The notes under the pieces were generated by a model that saw nothing but the letters and a program-made list of their open reading frames with translations, had not been told where the DNA came from and made no database searches. DNA of 64,000 nucleotides from Pseudooceanicola algae (GTDB lineage: Bacteria > Pseudomonadota > Alphaproteobacteria > Rhodobacterales > Rhodobacteraceae): contig NZ_CP060436.1 of NCBI RefSeq assembly GCF_003590145.2, positions 2,671,001 through 2,735,000 on the forward strand, in the 5' to 3' direction. Of the stretch, positions 8,048-18,508 are shown one piece after another. A program made the translations under genes and the position numbers. Positions within the stretch are counted from its first letter, which is position 1. Each line of letters starts with the position of its first letter.

Positions 8048-8629
8048 GTGTCCCACGCAGACGATCACGAAGGCACCCGAAGAGACTTCCTCTTTTACGC
8101 GACCGCTGGCGCAGGTGCCGTGGCAACCGGGGCGGCCGTCTGGCCGCTGGTCAACCAGATGAACCCCTCGGCCGATGTCCAGGCGATGTCGTCGATCCGC
8201 GTCGATGTCGCGGGCGTCGAAGAAGGCACCCAGCTGACCGTCAAGTGGCGCGGCAAGCCGGTCTTCATCCGCTACCGCACCGCAGAAGAGATCGAAGAGG
8301 CCAAGGCCGTGCCGATCACCGATCTGCCCGATGTCGACGCCCGCAACGAGAACCTCTCGATCGGGGCCGAGGCCACGGACGAGAACCGCGGTCTCATCAC
8401 CCCCGACATGGAAGAAGGCGCCGACAGCCCCTGGCTGGTGATGCTGGGCGTCTGTACGCACCTCGGCTGCGTGCCGCTTGGCGAAGCCGGCGACTTTGGC
8501 GGCTGGTTCTGCCCCTGCCACGGGTCGCATTACGATACGGCCGGACGGATCCGGAAGGGCCCGGCGCCCGAGAACCTGCACATTCCGCTGGCGGCCTTTG
8601 ACGGCCCCACGGAAATCATCTTGGGCTGA
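8048..8629 (+). CDS. petA: Ubiquinol-cytochrome c reductase Rieske iron-sulfur subunit
   Basis: [2Fe-2S] subunit of complex III that carries electrons from ubiquinol to cytochrome c1. The 193-aa protein has a twin-arginine-type N-terminus (TRRDFLFYA) followed by one membrane helix (about 15-37). The head domain has both Rieske boxes, C136-T-H138-L-G-C141 and C155-P-C157-H158-G-S. The start is GTG at 8048 with GGAG 8-9 nt upstream. First gene of the bc1 operon (also called fbcF), 11 bp before cytochrome b. Confidence 0.97.
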   Translation: MSHADDHEGTRRDFLFYATAGAGAVATGAAVWPLVNQMNPSADVQAMSSIRVDVAGVEEGTQLTVKWRGKPVFIRYRTAEEIEEAKAVPITDLPDVDARNENLSIGAEATDENRGLITPDMEEGADSPWLVMLGVCTHLGCVPLGEAGDFGGWFCPCHGSHYDTAGRIRKGPAPENLHIPLAAFDGPTEIILG

Positions 8630-8640
8630 GGGAGCAAGAC

Positions 8641-9960
8641 ATGGCCGGAATTCCGCACGACCATTACGAACCGAAGACCAAGGCCGAGACCTGGGTAGAA
8701 AGCCGTCTGCCCATCCTCGGTCTGCTCCACGGCACGATCATGATCCCCACACCCAAGAACCTGAACTGGATGTGGATCTGGGGCATCGTCCTGGCCTTCT
8801 GCCTGGTGTTGCAGATCGTCACCGGCATCGTGCTGGTGATGCATTACACCCCCCACGTGGACCTGGCCTTTGCCTCGGTCGAGCATATCATGCGCGACGT
8901 GAACGGCGGCCACTTCCTGCGTTACATGCACGCCAACGGCGCGTCGCTGTTCTTCTTCGCCGTGTACCTGCACATTTTCCGCGGTCTCTACTACGGGTCC
9001 TACAAGGCCCCGCGCGAGATCACCTGGATCATCGGGATGATCATCTACCTGCTGATGATGGCCACCGGCTTCATGGGTTACGTTCTGCCCTGGGGTCAGA
9101 TGTCCTTCTGGGGTGCGACCGTGATCACCGGCCTGTTCGGCGCAATTCCCTTCGTGGGCGAGGCGCTGCAGACCTGGCTGCTTGGCGGACCGGCGGTCGA
9201 TAACGCGACGCTCAACCGCTTCTTCTCGCTGCACTACCTGCTGCCCTTCGTCATTGCCGGGCTGGTGATCGTCCACATCTGGGCCTTCCACACCACCGGC
9301 AACAACAACCCCACGGGTGTCGAAGTGCGCCGCGGCTCGAAGGCCGAGGCCAAGAAGGACACGCTGCCCTTCTGGCCTTACTTCGTGATCAAGGACTTCT
9401 TCGCCCTTGTGGTCGTGCTGGCCATCTTCTTTGCCATCGTCGGCTTCATGCCGAACTACCTCGGCCACCCCGACAACTACATCGAAGCCAACCCGCTGGC
9501 GACGCCTGCGCATATTGTTCCGGAATGGTACTACCTGCCGTTCTACGCGATCCTGCGGGCCTTCACGGCGGATGTTTGGGTCGTGATGTTCTTCAACTGG
9601 ATCACAGGCGGCATCGTGGACGCCAAGTTCTTCGGTGTCCTGGCGATGTTCGGCGCGATCCTGGCCATGGCCCTGGTGCCCTGGCTGGACACCAGCCGGG
9701 TCCGTTCGGGCCGCTACCGGCCGATGTTCAAGTGGTGGTTCGCCCTGTTGGCCATCGACTTCGTCGTGCTGATGTGGGCCGGCGCCATGCCTGCGGAACC
9801 GCCCTACTCGACGATCTCGCTGATCGGGGCCACCTATTGGTTCGCCTATTTCTTCGTGATCCTGCCGCTGCTCGGCGTGCTTGAAAAACCCGATACCCCC
9901 CCCGCGACAATCGAAGAAGACTTCGACTCGCACTACGGCCCCAAGACGCCGGCCGAATGA
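8641..9960 (+). CDS. petB: Ubiquinol-cytochrome c reductase cytochrome b
   Basis: Membrane subunit of complex III (fbcB), 439 aa, the full-length bacterial form not split into b6/subunit IV. The four haem-ligand histidines are H97, H111, H198 and H212, the numbering known for Rhodobacter. The quinol-oxidation-site PEWY motif is present. Eight hydrophobic helices are visible. Followed by cytochrome c1 after 17 bp. Confidence 0.98.
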   Translation: MAGIPHDHYEPKTKAETWVESRLPILGLLHGTIMIPTPKNLNWMWIWGIVLAFCLVLQIVTGIVLVMHYTPHVDLAFASVEHIMRDVNGGHFLRYMHANGASLFFFAVYLHIFRGLYYGSYKAPREITWIIGMIIYLLMMATGFMGYVLPWGQMSFWGATVITGLFGAIPFVGEALQTWLLGGPAVDNATLNRFFSLHYLLPFVIAGLVIVHIWAFHTTGNNNPTGVEVRRGSKAEAKKDTLPFWPYFVIKDFFALVVVLAIFFAIVGFMPNYLGHPDNYIEANPLATPAHIVPEWYYLPFYAILRAFTADVWVVMFFNWITGGIVDAKFFGVLAMFGAILAMALVPWLDTSRVRSGRYRPMFKWWFALLAIDFVVLMWAGAMPAEPPYSTISLIGATYWFAYFFVILPLLGVLEKPDTPPATIEEDFDSHYGPKTPAE

Positions 9961-9977
9961 GGAAAGGACAGAGACCC

Positions 9978-10763
9978 ATGTTCAAGAAACTCTCTCTCTC
10001 TGCCCTCCTGGCCCTGGGCCTGGGCGCCGGTGCGGCTCAGGCCGCCGGGGACGAGGTGCATATCCACGACACGGACTTCTCGTTCGAAGGGCCTTTCGGG
10101 TCCTACGATCAGAACCAGCTGCAACGTGGCCTGAAGGTCTATACCGAGGTCTGCGCGGCCTGCCATGGCCTGCGCTATGTGCCGATCCGGACGCTGGGGG
10201 ACGAAGGCGGGCCGCATCTGCCCGAGGACCAGGTTCGCGCCTTCGCGAGCCAGTACGAGGTCTTCGATGCAGAGCTGGACGATTACCGTCCGGCAACGCC
10301 CAACGACCACTTCCCCGTCTCGGCGCTGGACAATGCACCGGACCTCAGCCTGATGGCCAAGGGGCGTGCTGCCTTCCACGGTCCTGCGGGCACCGGTATC
10401 AACCAGTTCCTGAAGGGCATCGGCGGTGCGGAATACATCGCCGCGCTGATGACCTCCTACACGGGCGAGACCCGTGAACAGGCCGGCGTCACCTATTACG
10501 AGAACACCGCCTTCTCGACCGGGTGGATCGCCATGCCGCCGCCCCTGGTCGGTGAGGATCTCGAATTCGACGACGGCCATTCCAACGAGCTTCATCACGA
10601 ATCCGAAGACGTGGCCGCCTTCCTGATGTGGGCTGCCGAACCCAAGATGATGGCGCGTAAACATGCGGGCTTCGTCGCGGTATCCTTCCTGATCCTGCTG
10701 TCGGTTCTGCTGTACCTGACGAACAAGCGGATCTGGAAGCCGATCAAGCACAAGGAAGCCTGA
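9978..10763 (+). CDS. petC: Ubiquinol-cytochrome c reductase cytochrome c1
   Basis: Haem-c subunit of complex III (fbcC), 261 aa. It has a signal peptide (1-23, cleavage after AQA), the haem attachment site C59-A-A-C62-H63, and a C-terminal membrane anchor ([14 protein letters not shown]) with a basic tail. An ATG at 9957 overlaps the end of petB, but ATG 9978 has AGGAAAGG upstream and starts directly with the signal peptide, so it is preferred. Last gene of the operon, followed by a terminator. Confidence 0.97.
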   Translation: MFKKLSLSALLALGLGAGAAQAAGDEVHIHDTDFSFEGPFGSYDQNQLQRGLKVYTEVCAACHGLRYVPIRTLGDEGGPHLPEDQVRAFASQYEVFDAELDDYRPATPNDHFPVSALDNAPDLSLMAKGRAAFHGPAGTGINQFLKGIGGAEYIAALMTSYTGETREQAGVTYYENTAFSTGWIAMPPPLVGEDLEFDDGHSNELHHESEDVAAFLMWAAEPKMMARKHAGFVAVSFLILLSVLLYLTNKRIWKPIKHKEA

Positions 10764-10797
10764 CCCGGTTCAGCCGTCAGGTCACACAAAATAGAAT

Positions 10798-10828
10798 GCC
10801 CCCGTCAGAGCGATCTGGCGGGGGCTTT
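10798..10828 (+). terminator. Intrinsic terminator of the bc1 operon
   Basis: GCCCCCGTCAG pairs with CTGGCGGGGGC (11 bp with one G-U) around a 6-nt loop, followed by TTT. It lies 35 bp after petC. Confidence 0.85.
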
Positions 10829-10862
10829 CGTTTGCGAGGGCGCATTCACTGCTGGGGGCTCC

Positions 10863-12902
10863 CTAATTCAGCCGGATCGAGGCGCGAGCAGAGCGCCCTT
10901 CGGCATCGATCACCGTCACATCGGCAAAGCCCGGCTCCATCCCCGGCAACAGCGCCTCGGGACGACGTTGCGCGGTGCTGACCGGGGCTCCGTTGACCAG
11001 CCATGTGAAGGGCGGCGTTCCGCGCCGCACCCGCACCGGCAGCGCGCCTTGCGTCAGTTCCACCAGCGCCCCATCGGGCGGAAAGGCCAGTTCGGGTGCC
11101 GAGGCATCGGCCACCAGCCCGCCCCCGCGCCGGTGAAAGACCCGCATCGGGGCCGGCAACAGGGTATTGGCCGCGATCAGCGTCTCGGGTGGCGGCGGTG
11201 GCAAGGGCGTGGGCCGCGCCCCCAGATGCTGGAAGGCATCGAACAGGATCGGTGCCGCCGTCTCGCCACCGAAGGCACCGGGCACGGCGGACCCATCGGG
11301 CCGCCCGACCCAGACCCCCACCACATGGGCCCCGTCGAAACCGATCGCCCAGGCGTCCAGGTGGCCATAGCTGGTGCCGGTCTTGTAGGCGATCCGGTCG
11401 CGTGGCGCGCCCGGCGGCGGGGCAAGTTGCGACAGGATCTGCCCCACCTGCCAGGCCGACGCGCGCGAGGTGATGCGCGGCAGGTCCCCGGCGCGCGCCT
11501 CAGGCAGGGCCGAGATCGGGCGCGCCTGCCCGCCCTCGGCAAGTCCGGCGTATAGTTGCACCAGATCCGTCAGGGTGACCCCCAGACCGCCAAGGGCGAT
11601 GGCAAGCCCTGGCGCACCGCCGGGCAAGACGGGCTCGGTCCCGGCGCGGCGCAGGGCGGCCATCAGGCGGGCGGGGCCAAGCGCCTCTGTCAGCAGGACA
11701 GCGGGCAGGTTCAGCGACAGGCGCAGCGCCTCTGCTGCGCTGACCATGCCATGGAACTGACCGTCGAAATTGCCCGGCCGATAGCCGGCGAAATCCGTGG
11801 GCCGGTCGTCGATCAGCGTTTCGGGCTGGGCAAGCCCACGGTCAAAGGCCAGCGCAAAGATCAGCGGCTTCAACGTTGATCCGGGCGAACGCAGCGCATG
11901 GGTCATGTCGACAAAGCCCTGCCCTTGCGGCCCGAACCCGCGCGAGCCGACGGAGGCAAGTATCGCGCCGCTTCGGTGATCCGCCACGAGGATCGCCATG
12001 GAAAGCGCCCGGGTTTCTCCCCGCAGCGCCTCTGCCGCCAGGGTTTCAAGCCGGGCCTGCAATTCTGCATCCAGCGTCAGGTGATAGGGTCCCTGACCGG
12101 GGTTCTCGCGCCTTATCCGGTCGGTCAGATGCGGGGCGAGCGCCGGGAAAGGGCGGCGGAGTCGCGGAACCGGTTCGCTGCGGGCGGCGCGGGCAGCCTC
12201 CCCGGTCAGGACACCGGCATTGGCCATGCGCTGCAGGACCCGGTCACGGGCGGCTTTTGCGGCCTCTGGCGCGCGGTCGGGGCGGCGGGCCTCGGGTGAT
12301 TGCGGCAGGGCGACCAGCAGCGCGGCCTCGGCCGGGGTCAGCCGGGCGGGTTCCTTGCCGAAATAGGCCAGCGTCGCGGCGCGCAGCCCCTCAAGATTGC
12401 CGCCCACTGGTGCAAGCGCCAGGTAAAGGTCAAGGATCTCGGCTTTGCTCAACCTTTGTTCCAAGGCCAGGGCCACCCGCAGCTGGCGCAGCTTGCCCGC
12501 CCATTGGCCAGTGCCGCTGTCTTCCAGAAGGCGGGCCACCTGCATCGTCAGGGTCGAGGCGCCCGAGACCACGCCCCCTGCCCGCGCTGCCTGCCAGAGC
12601 GCCCGGCCCGCGGCCCATGGATCGACCCCGTGGTGGTCGGCAAACCGGCGGTCCTCGTAAGCGGTCAGCATCCGCAGATACAGCGGATCGACGGCACCGG
12701 GGGCCAGCCGCCAGCGCCCGTCTTCGACCGGGTAGACGCGCAGCAGATCGCCCTCCGCGCCGCGCATTTCGACCGAAAGCGCCGGGGACAGGGGCGGCAG
12801 CTGCGTCTGTGCGACCCAATTCCGCCCCGCCTCCCCGGCGACAGCCGCGCCAAGCGCCAGCGCAAGGCCCAGCCCCAGGGCGCTGGCAGCGCGACGGGTC
12901 AT
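10863..12902 (-). CDS. pbpC: Penicillin-binding protein 1C
   Basis: Bifunctional class A PBP, 679 aa. An N-terminal signal anchor is followed by a glycosyltransferase domain with catalytic E83 in EDRRFADHHGVD. The transpeptidase domain has S342-TLK345, S396-L-N398 and K507-TG. The C-terminal ~90 residues form the PBP1C-specific (BiPBP_C) domain. The start ATG overlaps the stop of the alpha-2-macroglobulin gene (ATGA), so the two are translationally coupled. pbpC next to a bacterial macroglobulin is a widely conserved pair. Confidence 0.96.
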   Translation of the reverse strand: MTRRAASALGLGLALALGAAVAGEAGRNWVAQTQLPPLSPALSVEMRGAEGDLLRVYPVEDGRWRLAPGAVDPLYLRMLTAYEDRRFADHHGVDPWAAGRALWQAARAGGVVSGASTLTMQVARLLEDSGTGQWAGKLRQLRVALALEQRLSKAEILDLYLALAPVGGNLEGLRAATLAYFGKEPARLTPAEAALLVALPQSPEARRPDRAPEAAKAARDRVLQRMANAGVLTGEAARAARSEPVPRLRRPFPALAPHLTDRIRRENPGQGPYHLTLDAELQARLETLAAEALRGETRALSMAILVADHRSGAILASVGSRGFGPQGQGFVDMTHALRSPGSTLKPLIFALAFDRGLAQPETLIDDRPTDFAGYRPGNFDGQFHGMVSAAEALRLSLNLPAVLLTEALGPARLMAALRRAGTEPVLPGGAPGLAIALGGLGVTLTDLVQLYAGLAEGGQARPISALPEARAGDLPRITSRASAWQVGQILSQLAPPPGAPRDRIAYKTGTSYGHLDAWAIGFDGAHVVGVWVGRPDGSAVPGAFGGETAAPILFDAFQHLGARPTPLPPPPPETLIAANTLLPAPMRVFHRRGGGLVADASAPELAFPPDGALVELTQGALPVRVRRGTPPFTWLVNGAPVSTAQRRPEALLPGMEPGFADVTVIDAEGRSARASIRLN

Positions 12903-15900
12903 TCGGTCACCGTGATCCGGCCGCTTTGCCCATGGGCGCGGAAGGCCGGGCGGTACATGTCCTCGACCGAGGCCGCCGGATGGGCATAGCTGCCCGGCGT
13001 CACCGCGCGGATCACATAGGCCAGGCGGAAGGGGTCCTCCGAGCGCCAGTCGACAGCGGCGCGGAAGCCCTCGCTCAGGAACTCCGAATGCTCGGGCCAG
13101 GTGGTTTCAAGCCAGTCCAAGGCTGCGACCTCTCCCGAGGCCAGAAGGCGGGGGTTGTCGATCTCGAACCCGGCGGGCAGGCGGTCCTGCACCATCAGGC
13201 GCCCCCCGCCCGGCCCCTGGGGGACCACCGTCAGCACCGTGACCAGCCGGTCGCCCGAGGCCAGCCCATCGGGATCGCTGCGCTGCCCGTCCGGGGTGTA
13301 GTAGTCACGCCGGATGGAATAGCCATTGCCCCCCGGCCCCTTGTCGGTCTGCGCTTTCCCAATGGCCGTGACGGTCAGCGCCACGGGCCCGGCGCCCGCA
13401 TTGCTGAAGGCGACGGGCCGGGCGGCGGCATCCTGAAGGCTGCGCACGACCTGCCCTTGTTGCGCCACGCCATCAACGGTGATCTGGCCCATCTGCGCGT
13501 CCTGCGCCTCGGCTGCCATCAGGGTAAAGGCGCTTTCCTGCGTCGACAGGGGCCCCTTCGATTCCGCCAGCCGCGCCGATAGCGCCGCCCTGTCAACCAC
13601 GGTGCTGCCCGCTTCGCCGGCAAGCGCCAGGACCCCCGCCGCATCACGCAGATCGGTGCCGAAATCGGCGCGGAACACCTGTGCCTCACCGCCCAGAAGG
13701 CCCGGAACTACCGCTTGTGACAATCGCGCATTGGCCGCCGCGAACAGGCGGTCCGCCCGGATCTGGTCGCCATACGACGCCAGCGCGGCGCCAATCTGAG
13801 CCTGGGCCAGCGGCGTGCCGAAATCGCCTGCCTTCACATCGGCATAGTAGCGCAGATCGCCGATCGCCGCCTCGCCTTCGCGGGCCAGCACCAGCAGCTG
13901 ATAGGCCAGCGCCGCACCGCCGCCGTTTTCGGTCGGGGTAAAATCGGCGGCATAATTGACCTTGTTGCGCAGGTTGTTCAGCGCCCGCGCGAAGGCCAGG
14001 TCCGGCACCTCATATCCGGCGGTGCGGGCTCGCGACAGGAAATCGGTGACATAGGCATCCAGCCAGCCGCCACCTTCGGCCCCCGGCCACAGCGCGAAGC
14101 TGCCGTTGGCGGCCTGCCGGGCAAGGATCGCGGTGATCGAATCGCCAACCTGCGCCCGTAGTTCAGCTTCGCTGCCCTGCCCGATCTCGGTTGCGACCGA
14201 GGACAGGTACAGCAGCGGAAGGCTGCGCGATGTCAGCTGTTCGGTACAGCCGAAGGGATAGCTGCCAAGGTAGGACAGCAACCCCGGCACGTCATAGCGC
14301 GCCAATGTCCCGGTCGAGACGAGCCCCCGCGCGCTGTCGGGGTAAAGGCCGTCGAAGGCATCCGCATTCAGGGTGAAGGTTTCCCCCGGCGCCAGATCAA
14401 GGCGACTGGTGATCGCGATTTCCGGCGCAAGACGGCGCACCGGCAGGGTGACCTCACGGCTTAGCACCCGGCCATCCGGCGTGGTCAGGTCCAGATGCAG
14501 CCGGTAATCCCCCGCCGCGCTGGCGCTGACCGGCAGGCGGAAGCTGGCCTTGCCCTTTTCCGCCAGGTCGATGCTGACGGGCAGGCCCGTGGTGTCGATC
14601 TGCAAGCCACCCGCATCCAGCGCCAGCGATACCGCGCCCGCAGGGCCGGTCACATGCTGCAACTCGATCAACACGCGGGAGACATCCCCCGGCGACAGGA
14701 AGCGCGGCAACGAGGCCGTCAGAACCACCGGATCGCGCACCAGCACATCCGCCTCGGCCGAGGCAACGCCCGTCTCGCTCCAGACCAGGGCGGCAAGGCG
14801 GACCGTGCCGTTGAAATCGGGAATGTCGAAATCCAGCCGCGCCGTGCCATCCGGGCCGATGGTGACCGGGCCACTGAAATAGGCCAACAGGTCTTCGGTC
14901 GGGGGGGGAGCCTGCGTTGACATCGCCATGGCGTCTCCGCCCGATCTCAGGCGGCCCATCTCGCCCTCCAGCCCGTCGATCAGGCGACCGTAAAGGTCGC
15001 GCATCTCGACCCCGAGGCGACGTTGACCAAAGTAGTGATCCTGCGGATCCGGAGTTTGGAACCCGGTCAGGTTCAGGATGCCCAGATCAACCGCCGCGAC
15101 GGTGGCATGGGCCGTGTCCCCCGCGCTCAGCCCGTCGACATGCAGCACCGCCGCCAGCGGGCCACGCGGATCAGAGGCCTCGGGCGTCTCGAACCTTGCT
15201 TCCAGGGCCTTTGCGCCGGGATCGACCGCTGCATAGGCCAGCCCGAGCGCACGGGCCGGGTTATGCCCCGCCGCGACATCCATCGGGCGCAGCAGGGTGG
15301 CGCTGACGTAGGCGCCGGCGCCCCAATCCTCGGTCACCTCCAGCGTGATCTCGTTGCTGCCTTCGGTCAGTTCGACGATCTTCATGTCGATCAGTCGGTT
15401 CGACAGCACCGACACCAGCGCCGTCCCGCCGTGGCGCGGCACGACGCGCAAGGTCGCGCTGTCCCCGACCCGGAAGCTTTCGGCATCCAGCGAGACATCC
15501 AGCATGTCGGGCGTGGTGGTCACATCCGCAGGTACGTACCATCCGGCGTTGAAATCCGTGCTCGACGACGTGCGATCATTGTCGAGCGCCTCGACCACGA
15601 TTTCATAGCGCCCCCAGTCCACGGGCGCCGAGACCTGAACGGGCGTTTCGCCCAGCATCACGTCGCCTTCCATAACCGGGGTGCGGGTGGTGAAGGCCTC
15701 CCACTGCCATTCGCCCCATTGGCGATACCATTGGTAGCGGGTGGTGACGCGGTTGATCCGGTAGTGCGCTTCCATGGCCTGCGGGGTCAGGTCGGGACCA
15801 AGGGCGATCAGGTCAAAGACCGCCTCGCCGCCCTGCGGGATGTCGTCCTGCCGGGGGCGGATGCCAATCACCGGGGCATCCGGGGCCACGATGCGCCGGA

Positions 15901-18355
15901 TCTGACGTTCCACCGCGCGCCCCGATCCTTCGCGGACCGCAATGGTGAAGGTCGCCTCGCTGACAGTGGCAAGGTCGGGTTCATACCCGGCAAGGCTGAT
16001 CCCGGTTTCGGACCGCCCCCCGGCCCCGGTGGCGGGCATGTCGAAATACTGCCGGTCACCACGGGTTTCCGCGTCATGCAGACCAAAGCGGTAACCGGGG
16101 AAATCCGGCAGGGCCGACAGCGGGCGCAGGCGGTAGTCGCCCTCGACCACCAGATCCGCCGCCGGTGCACCGAAAAGGTAACGTGCCTCGATCGACAGGG
16201 GGTGCGTCTGCATCCCCGACAGCGGGCCATCGGGCAGGGCAACGTCGAATTCCAGCCGCTCTGGCAGGAAATCCTCGATCAGAACCGATTGCGTGGCCAG
16301 CGCCGGCGCGTCGAGGTCGGATTTCACCTCGATCCGCCAGGTGCCGCGCGTCACGCCGGGCCCGGTGGGGAAGTCGAAGGCATAGCCCCCCGCCAGCCCC
16401 GACGCACGGCTGAGCCGGGCATATTCCACCCCGTCGGGGCGCTTGAGGATCGCGGTAACGGGCAGGCCGTCGATGGCGCGGGCGGTGCCGTCGCGGGCCA
16501 GCGCGGTCAGGTGAATGACCTCTCCGGCGCGATAGGCGCCCCGGTCGGTCGCCAGGAACATGTCGATGGCAGCGGCAGGCGCGCGCCCCTCGACGCCCCG
16601 GTCGCTCAGATCGAAGGCCGGACCGGTCAGCGACAGGAAAGCGAGATCATCCCCGGACCGCGCGATCAGCGCCGCCGGAGCCGCCCCGCCGGTGCCGCGC
16701 GTCAGCCCGGCGGCAAAGCTGGCAAGGCCCTGCGGATCGGTTTGCGCCTCGGCCAACACGTCATTGGCGCGGGACAGCAGGGTCAGCATCACGTCTTCGC
16801 GCCCGCCGGCATCCGACAGGCCCCGCACCACGGCGTGCAAACCGTCGGTGCCGGTCATCACCGACAGGCCGAGATCGGTCAGCACGAACCATTGCAGCGG
16901 GTGCATGTAATCGTCGCCCCCCGGCACCTCGGCGCGCAGGGCATAGATGCCGGCGGGCTGCCCCGAAAGGGCCTCGGCCATCGGCAGGCGGGTGGTCACG
17001 CTTTGATTGCGCTCCTTGCGCAGCTCGGCCGTGCCGGTCCAGATCTGCGCGGCGATCTCTTCGGAAAAGGTATCAAGGCTGTAGTCCCCCAGATCCTCGC
17101 CGAAATAGCTGTCCTGGATGGACCGCAGCAGGTTGCGGTCCGTCACCCGGAACAGCGTCAGGTCAAGGGTATCAAGGTTGACGGTCTGCACCGGCAGCGC
17201 TGCGCCCGCGCCGCGCGGCAGGACGTAGCCGCGCCCCGGAAAGCGGGCCGTCGGCGTGCGGTCGGGAATATGGCTGCGCAGTTCGAAGTCCTTGTGCAAC
17301 TGTTGGCCATCGGCCCCCGGCAAGCCGGCGCGGAAGGTCAGCGCATAGCTGTGGCCATGCCGGCCGCCGGTCACGCAGATCTCGTTGCCACTGGATTCCA
17401 CCGCCATGCCGGCATCGGGCAGACGCAGGTAGGTCGCGTAATCGACCCCGCTGCGCGCCAGAGCGGCCGAGAAACTGACGCAGATGCGCGGGTCGGGGCG
17501 GTCGGCCTGCACCTCGTCATCCGTGACGCGGAACCCGTAAAGCGCCTGCGCCTCGATCAGCATCTCTGCGATATCGGCGCGGTTCGACAGGTCCTGAGCC
17601 AGGGTAAGCGCCGGGATCATCTGCGCCCCTTCGTCGAGGCTGCGCAGCGCCTGCGCCATGATCAACAGCGCCTGAGCCCGCGCGCCATCGCCGGGCGCGC
17701 GCAGATAGGCATTTACCGCCGCTGAAAGAGCGCGCGCGCGATGCGCGGAAAGGGTGGCGCGGTCGCCGACCTGCTGCGCCATCAGGAAGCTGGCGAGCTG
17801 TTCCCAATCGCCCGATGTATCGCTGACCGCGACCGCTGACGTGCCCCAACGCAGGGCTTCTTCCATACGCAGGGCACGGGCCGCATCGCTGGCGCGGGCA
17901 CGCAGGTCCTCGGCATCGACTTCGGGTGTGTTTGCCAGCCATGGCAGGGTGCGAGCCAGGTCGCGGGCCGCATCCAGCCGTTCACCGCCAAGGAACCGCA
18001 GGTCCCGCGCACGGCTGCGCGCCAGGTCCATCGCCTGGGCCGCAGTGGGGCGCACTGCGGCCGACAGGGCACCGTCGTAGGGGCGCTCACCGATCACATC
18101 CGTCTTGGGAAAACAGGAATTGTTGCGCTGGTTGAAGGTCAGCGCGGTGCAATCCACATCCGCGATACAGGTCGCCAGGCAGGCCTGCGGCGTGGTGTCG
18201 AAAATCTGTTGCAGATCGCGCCCCACAAGATCCGTATCGCTTTGCACGATCGCCCGGTGGCCGGGCAGCGGCGAAAGGTCCTGCGCCTCCGCCATCATCG
18301 GGGCGAGGCCAAGCAGCAAAGCCGCGATACCGGCCGAAATGGATCTGGGGGTCAT
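12899..18355 (-). CDS. Bacterial alpha-2-macroglobulin with N-terminal PAN-like domain and intact thioester
   Basis: Exported 1818-aa protein thought to trap proteases and protect the cell wall with PBP1C. A signal peptide (about 1-24, MAEA-Q) is followed by a PAN/apple-like segment near 30-85 with paired cysteines (CLATCIADVDCTALTF...CFP), then a long run of macroglobulin beta domains. The thioester motif GCTEQ has its cysteine at residue 1370. No lipobox is seen, so it is probably periplasmic rather than lipid-anchored. The ATG at 18355 has AGGAGGAAG upstream; a longer frame starting at 18403 lacks this. It is upstream of and overlaps pbpC. Confidence 0.94.
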   Translation of the reverse strand: MTPRSISAGIAALLLGLAPMMAEAQDLSPLPGHRAIVQSDTDLVGRDLQQIFDTTPQACLATCIADVDCTALTFNQRNNSCFPKTDVIGERPYDGALSAAVRPTAAQAMDLARSRARDLRFLGGERLDAARDLARTLPWLANTPEVDAEDLRARASDAARALRMEEALRWGTSAVAVSDTSGDWEQLASFLMAQQVGDRATLSAHRARALSAAVNAYLRAPGDGARAQALLIMAQALRSLDEGAQMIPALTLAQDLSNRADIAEMLIEAQALYGFRVTDDEVQADRPDPRICVSFSAALARSGVDYATYLRLPDAGMAVESSGNEICVTGGRHGHSYALTFRAGLPGADGQQLHKDFELRSHIPDRTPTARFPGRGYVLPRGAGAALPVQTVNLDTLDLTLFRVTDRNLLRSIQDSYFGEDLGDYSLDTFSEEIAAQIWTGTAELRKERNQSVTTRLPMAEALSGQPAGIYALRAEVPGGDDYMHPLQWFVLTDLGLSVMTGTDGLHAVVRGLSDAGGREDVMLTLLSRANDVLAEAQTDPQGLASFAAGLTRGTGGAAPAALIARSGDDLAFLSLTGPAFDLSDRGVEGRAPAAAIDMFLATDRGAYRAGEVIHLTALARDGTARAIDGLPVTAILKRPDGVEYARLSRASGLAGGYAFDFPTGPGVTRGTWRIEVKSDLDAPALATQSVLIEDFLPERLEFDVALPDGPLSGMQTHPLSIEARYLFGAPAADLVVEGDYRLRPLSALPDFPGYRFGLHDAETRGDRQYFDMPATGAGGRSETGISLAGYEPDLATVSEATFTIAVREGSGRAVERQIRRIVAPDAPVIGIRPRQDDIPQGGEAVFDLIALGPDLTPQAMEAHYRINRVTTRYQWYRQWGEWQWEAFTTRTPVMEGDVMLGETPVQVSAPVDWGRYEIVVEALDNDRTSSSTDFNAGWYVPADVTTTPDMLDVSLDAESFRVGDSATLRVVPRHGGTALVSVLSNRLIDMKIVELTEGSNEITLEVTEDWGAGAYVSATLLRPMDVAAGHNPARALGLAYAAVDPGAKALEARFETPEASDPRGPLAAVLHVDGLSAGDTAHATVAAVDLGILNLTGFQTPDPQDHYFGQRRLGVEMRDLYGRLIDGLEGEMGRLRSGGDAMAMSTQAPPPTEDLLAYFSGPVTIGPDGTARLDFDIPDFNGTVRLAALVWSETGVASAEADVLVRDPVVLTASLPRFLSPGDVSRVLIELQHVTGPAGAVSLALDAGGLQIDTTGLPVSIDLAEKGKASFRLPVSASAAGDYRLHLDLTTPDGRVLSREVTLPVRRLAPEIAITSRLDLAPGETFTLNADAFDGLYPDSARGLVSTGTLARYDVPGLLSYLGSYPFGCTEQLTSRSLPLLYLSSVATEIGQGSEAELRAQVGDSITAILARQAANGSFALWPGAEGGGWLDAYVTDFLSRARTAGYEVPDLAFARALNNLRNKVNYAADFTPTENGGGAALAYQLLVLAREGEAAIGDLRYYADVKAGDFGTPLAQAQIGAALASYGDQIRADRLFAAANARLSQAVVPGLLGGEAQVFRADFGTDLRDAAGVLALAGEAGSTVVDRAALSARLAESKGPLSTQESAFTLMAAEAQDAQMGQITVDGVAQQGQVVRSLQDAAARPVAFSNAGAGPVALTVTAIGKAQTDKGPGGNGYSIRRDYYTPDGQRSDPDGLASGDRLVTVLTVVPQGPGGGRLMVQDRLPAGFEIDNPRLLASGEVAALDWLETTWPEHSEFLSEGFRAAVDWRSEDPFRLAYVIRAVTPGSYAHPAASVEDMYRPAFRAHGQSGRITVTE

Positions 18356-18508
18356 GATCTTCCTCCTGAAATCTGGCCCGAGCTTCACATGACCCTGCGC
18401 CATTCGGCAAGAATTCGCGCATCACAAAGTGTTTCCTAAACCGAATTTTCATCAAAATTCGGGAGTTTGTCCTTCGCCAAGACCCGAACGGGAACGGAGA
18501 AACCCCAG

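Noticed and set aside
15023-17725. 900-codon plus-strand open frame inside the macroglobulin gene
   Set aside because: The opposite strand has a signal peptide, thioester and macroglobulin repeats; the antisense translation shows no domain.
18467-18508. TTG start giving 14 more residues to the histidine kinase
   Set aside because: The GGGAG sequence ends one base before it, too close to work; ATG 18509 starts the coiled-coil sequence.
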